Source of the DNA: Silene noctiflora
Lineage: Eukaryota > Streptophyta > Magnoliopsida > Caryophyllales > Caryophyllaceae
Direction of reading: 5' to 3'
DNA length: 26,355 nucleotides
Assembly: GCA_009801015.1 (NCBI GenBank)
Contig: VHZZ01000106.1
Span: 268,860 to 295,214 of the forward strand
Shown here: one piece after another, positions 22,589 through 26,355 of the stretch
Layout of the letters: each line of letters begins with the position of its first letter
How positions within the stretch are numbered: position 1 is the stretch's first letter
Notes under the pieces: model-generated
Told to the model about the DNA's origin: nothing
Seen by the model: the letters and a program-made list of their open reading frames with translations, nothing else
Databases searched by the model: none
Made by a program: the position numbers and the translations under genes

Positions 22589-24320
22589 ATGCATTCTTTT
22601 ACATATCTATTCCAATGTCTTTCATGGCTTATTCTCTTGGTGTTCTCTACCTCAATTTTTGCCCTACCATGGCCTATCAACCACAAACTTCATACCAAGA
22701 ACATTTTCGACACCGCGAAAATTACTCAAAATAATAATGATCAATTTAAGACTTTGTATTATGATCAAACTCTAGACCATTTTAATTATCAACTTGAAAG
22801 TTATAAGACATTCAAACAAAAGTATGTCATAAATTATGAGTATTGGGGAGGTGCTAAGTCTAAGTCTCCTATATTTGTTTATCTTGGAGCTGAATCACCT
22901 CTTGATGATTTTACAATTTATGGGTTGATTATGAAAAATTATAGTCAACATTTTAAGGCTCTTGTGCTTTTCATAGAGGTATGTATATTCTTTATTTACA
23001 AATGTTACTTTAATAAAGGATTAGGCGTTGTTTGGTAAACAGCATATTAGATAAAATTAGTAGATTTCGACGTAAATAGTAGATTGATTGGATCAATCTA
23101 CTAATTTTAAGTGTTTGGATAATGACATATTCAGATAATATATTGCCGAAATCTACTGTTTCTGAGTATGCTGGTAATAGTAGCATATTGAAATGGCATA
23201 TTCATTTTGTACACGAAAATGGTAGATTTGCTTTATAATCATTAAATTTTACCAAACACGTTTTCTCAATTCTGCTAATTTAATTCGATGGTCAAGCCTG
23301 CTATTAAAATCTGTCAACCGTATTCTGCTAATATTATTTGCTATTGTTCATCTGCTTCCACCGATTGCCAAACAAGGCCTTAATAAAGTCCCCCTCGTGT
23401 TTAATAGATTCCTTACGTTAATTTGTTAAAATACTCTACATAAAAAAAATAAAAACGTAAAGTTTCTGTTGAATTGGAGGGAGTAACAACTAGTACCTAA
23501 GAATTTCTCACTTCTAACTCATAAATTATATTCTTTTTAGCACCGGTTTTATGGAGAATCGATTCCATTTGGGATGTCGAAGGAGAAAGTTATGAAAAAT
23601 ACAAGAATTCGAGGATATTTCAGTTCAGCTCAAGCTCTAGCTGATTATGCAGAACTGATCTTATATGTGAAACAAAAGTTGAACGCACATTTTTCTCCCG
23701 TAATTGTCATCGGTGGATCATATGGTGGAAGTAAGTGATCGACTGATCGTATATATTTTCGCCTTTTTAAATTTCGGTTACCAATTACTGCCTCCGTTCA
23801 ATCCAATTCATTAAATTTCATCAAATACGTGTAAGGAGAATTTGAAAAATATAATAAATTGAACCGAACAGTCTAATAAATGTCTCGATTCTAAGTCTGT
23901 GGCTTCATATTTTCACCTTCCGGTATTTTGACACGGTTAGAATCCAAACTAAATCGGATAATATCCGTCAATTGTTACTTTCTAGTGCTTGCGACATGGT
24001 TTCGACTCAAGTATCCGCATATTGCTTTGGGTGCATTGGCATCGTCTGCTCCGATTTTATACTTCGACAACATAATCCCACCAAATCAGGGTTATTACTC
24101 TGTTGTTACCAAGGATTTTAAGGTACGCACTTATTTGAAATAACGTTTTCACATACACAAATTCTCGTGTAAGATCGTTTTATAATTATATTTTTGTGTT
24201 TTTGTAGGAAACAAGTGAAAGTTGCTTTGAGACTATTAGAGATTCATGGATGATGATAGACAAAATTGGTCAAGAGCCAAATGGTCTTTCAATCCTTAGT
24301 GAAAAATTTAATACTTGTGA
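22589..24320 (+). CDS. S28 serine carboxypeptidase (Pro-X carboxypeptidase-like), 5' part only
   Basis: Visible exons: 22589-22978, 23541-23730, 23986-24122, 24208-24320, encoding 276 full codons plus two bases. The S28 family comprises secreted or vacuolar/lysosomal enzymes that cut after proline (PRCP, DPP7), usually about 480-510 aa, so roughly half is missing. A signal peptide is clear ([25 protein letters not shown]). Then come [56 protein letters not shown], the nucleophile motif GGSYGG with Ser190, [17 protein letters not shown], and [14 protein letters not shown]. Exon 4 stops at a clean GTAAGT donor after GA, a phase-2 border. No continuing exon carrying the acid and His of the triad is visible up to the window end. 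I read this as a gene whose fourth intron is over 2 kb because transposons entered it, not as a pseudogene, but a truncated copy is possible. The visible exons hold no frameshift or stop. Confidence 0.88.
23024..23379. mobile_element. Tourist/PIF-like MITE in S28 intron 1, 356 bp
   Basis: Inverted ends are GGCGTTGTTTGG and CCAAACAAGGCC, with TTA duplications at 23021-23023 and 23380-23382. A 3-bp TTA duplication fits PIF/Harbinger MITEs. Internal GCATATT words are shared with the element at 25375-26178, so they form one family. Confidence 0.82.
23788..23873. mobile_element. small Stowaway-like MITE in S28 intron 2
   Basis: The ends CTGCCTCCGTTCAAT and ATTGAACCGAACAGTC are imperfect inverted repeats flanked by TA on both sides, and ATTCATTAAATTT is mirrored by ATAATAAATT. 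At 86 bp it is short and diverged. Confidence 0.4.
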
Positions 24321-24664
24321 GTAAGTAATTCATCTTAATTTGCCATATTATTATTGGTTTCTCTTAATCGTATATATAGCATAATTAATAAAGTTAATAA
24401 TGTTAATAAATTAAAACTATTAGTTGATCGACATAAGAATTAATGTCCATAATTGAGTAATTTGACGGATATGATTGATTTTGCAAGGAAGAAAATTAGA
24501 GAGAGATTGTTTATTTTAATTTTGGGGGAAGGGTAAATTATGGAAAAGTAATGGCAAAAAGTCAACGGAAAAGTAATCTTCGTCCATGAAAGAGCAACTA
24601 CGAAGATATATATTAATAGCATAAATGTGGTAAGATTCACAAGATATGAATGTTATTGTTAATA

Positions 24665-25288
24665 CTAGTTTAGAGTTTAGACCCCGTGCAATAAATGCAC
24701 GGTATATAGAGTTTTTTTATTTTTAGTAAATTACTTATATAATAGTGGTATTTCATTAATTGTTCATAATTCTCGTCACAGTATATAGAGTTTTTTATTA
24801 TTAATGAATTACTTATATAATAGTGATATCTCATTAATTGTTCATATTTTTTGTCATTGTAACTGATAAAAAAAGTTGTAACTGACAATTAATCAAGAGC
24901 ATTGAGTAATATGCTGAAATGTATCTAAAACAAAATATTTTTTGTACCACAAAGCTAATGATTTTAATTTTTAAATTCTTTTAACTTTTTTTGTCACGAA
25001 AGTAATAATAGCGATTTACAGTTTGTTTTATACGTAATATGGTCAAATCATTCTCAAATAATAGCATTGATAAAATATGTAGCAATTTATAGTTTTATAT
25101 AAATGTTATTTATATTTTAGTTAAGAGAATATAATTTAGAGTTTAATGAAAATAATATATAATTTGATGAAAAAATTTAATATTAATGAAGATATAATTT
25201 AATGAAATAAAATATAATTATTCGTTTTATTATCTAGTAAATTTAGTAAATGGACCTTAATTGTAATTATCTTCCTTATTTAAGAAGA
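24665..25288 (-). mobile_element. non-autonomous Helitron in S28 intron 4, 624 bp
   Basis: On the minus strand it begins A|TCTTCTTAAATAAGGAAG at 25288 and ends CTAG|T at 24665. A 7-bp stem CCGTGCA/TGCACGG with a 5-base loop lies at 24684-24702, 15 bp inside the end. It is related to the 565-bp Helitron at 20521 by its end structure. Confidence 0.72.
24702..24857. repeat. 79-bp tandem duplication inside the Helitron
   Basis: The segments 24702-24780 and 24781-24857 both run GTATATAGAGTTTTTT, AATTACTTATATAATAGTG, TCATTAATTGTTCATA and TCGTCA/TTGTCA. It lies close to the Helitron 3' terminus and explains a short repetitive open frame on the minus strand there. Confidence 0.85.
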
Positions 25289-25374
25289 TGTTTTTTTGGA
25301 GGGAAATATTTTAAATCCACTTATTCTCATAGTAGATAGGGGATGTTAACCTATCATATCATCAATATTTTTAT

Positions 25375-26178
25375 GGGGGTGTTTGGTAAACTGCATATTG
25401 GTCGGTTTTTAGCATATTCAAGGGCTTTAACATGTTTGACCAATCAATATGCTAATTTTAGTGTTTGGTAAACAACATATTTAGGGTCAATATGTTGTTT
25501 TACAATATGCTGCGTACCTAGACCTGGCAAATCGGGTCAACGGGTCAGGCTAGTTCGGGTCAGGTCAGTTCGGTTCTTTCATTGGTTTCGGGTTAATTTG
25601 GGTCGGCTCGGGTCATTTTGGGTTTCGGGTTTGTTAGTCTGGTCAGTTTCAGGTTAAGCGGGTCGGGTTATTTAAGGTCGGGTCATTTTCGGGTAAATGA
25701 ATAAGGAAGAAAAAGTCATTTCAAATCTTTTCGGTTCAATTAGAGTTATGTTTTGTCTGGTCATTTTCGGGTTGGGTGGTTTCAGAGCGGGTCATTTTCG
25801 GGTTGGGTCAGTAACGGGTCAAGAAAGCTCGGGTCATCTTCGGGTCGGATTGGGTCAGTTTGGGTTTTCGGGTCACATTTGGGTGATATAGTTCGGGTCA
25901 TTTCGAGTCTCGGGTCAGTTTTTTGGGGTCGGGTTATTTTTGCTAGGTCTATGCGTACCCCAGTATATTGGTTAGCATATTCTAAAATAAGAAATTTTAC
26001 TCCATTTTACAAAGAAAACTAGCAATCTACTAACAGTGATCTGCCAATTACCAAACATCCAATCTAATTCTGCAAGTTATAATATGCTAGTCAAACCTTC
26101 TGATAAAATCTGTCATTTATAATCTTCTTTTACAATTTGTTTATGCTGAAATTAATCAGTCGTTTACCAAACATGGCC
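25375..26178. mobile_element. Tourist/PIF-like MITE split by a hAT MITE
   Basis: Inverted ends are GGGGGTGTTTGGTAAAC and GTTTACCAAACATGGCC, with TAT on both sides (25372-25374 and 26179-26181). Removing the inner element with one 8-bp duplication leaves 363 bp, close to the 356 bp of its relative at 23024. Confidence 0.8.
25519..25951. mobile_element. hAT-type MITE with GGGTCA repeats, 433 bp
   Basis: Inverted ends are TAGACCTGGCAAA and TTTTTGCTAGGTCTA, with perfect 8-bp duplications TGCGTACC at 25511-25518 and 25952-25959. The interior is a degenerate array of CGGGTCA/TCGGGTT words. The open frames it gives (SGHFRVG-type repeats) are artefacts, not a gene. Confidence 0.9.
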
Positions 26179-26355
26179 TATATATTAAAACACGTATTCT
26201 GATATGACATGATACACCAATACCTCATTTTAGAACAAATACATACTCCCTCCATTCAATTCCACACTACACATTTCTATTTTGTACAATATTCACAAGT
26301 AAGCCTTCAATTTCGATTTTCTCTCAATACGTAAGTTAAAATATATTCATGTGGG
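26179..26355. other. continuing S28 intron 4 with a Stowaway-like start
   Basis: No exon is visible. TACTCCCTCCATTCAATTCC at about 26244 looks like the left end of another Stowaway-type MITE that would continue past the window edge. Confidence 0.45.

Noticed and set aside
22414-22734. 106-codon frame overlapping the S28 start
   Set aside because: It is in another frame; the S28 reading gives a signal peptide and family motifs, this one none.
25697-26022. Open frames with SGHFRVG-like repeats
   Set aside because: They translate the CGGGTCA array of the hAT MITE and run out of it into the host element.

Overview
This is nuclear DNA of a flowering plant. Genes are split by many short introns with GT..AG borders, flanks are AT-rich, and introns and spacers are full of small transposons. 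The chloroplast GAPDH B protein closely resembles the spinach one as I remember it, and short repeats built on GAGACGGTCTC / GTAAGACGGTCTTAC recur. Both point to Caryophyllales, probably the Amaranthaceae/Chenopodiaceae side; the species cannot be fixed from this window.

Four protein genes can be assembled exon by exon. (1) Minus strand, 5272 to 362: a complete 15-exon MLO-family seven-transmembrane protein of 526 aa. (2) Plus strand, 7563-12307: a complete 5-exon gene for a 166-aa predicted chloroplast inner-envelope protein resembling Arabidopsis At1g42960. (3) Plus strand, 13561-17077: a complete 9-exon GAPB gene for the B subunit of Calvin-cycle NADP-GAPDH, 453 aa, including the redox-regulatory C-terminal extension. 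(4) Plus strand, 22589 to beyond 24320: the first four exons (277 residues) of a secreted S28 serine peptidase (lysosomal Pro-X carboxypeptidase-like). Its later exons are not in the window.

The rest is a transposon mosaic, much of it with intact terminal repeats and target-site duplications (TSDs). There are three hAT-type MITEs (1483-1637, 6273-6767, 25519-25951) and two members of one Tourist/PIF-like family, one split by a hAT MITE. There are also a 860-bp Mutator-like element behind GAPB, a 109-bp Mutator-like MITE beside its own empty site, Stowaway MITEs, a SINE remnant expanded into 73-bp repeats, and four Helitron 3' ends (CTAG|T after a CCCGTGCA-type stem or its relics).

Genes 2 and 3 both make chloroplast products and lie in the same order and orientation as I recall At1g42960 and At1g42970 (GAPB), so this looks like an old conserved gene pair. 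MLO is divergent from them across a 2.3-kb spacer. I found no RNA gene, CRISPR array, operon or viral coding sequence, and no clearly new system. The most informative material is the dated, nested transposon structure and the conserved gene pair.
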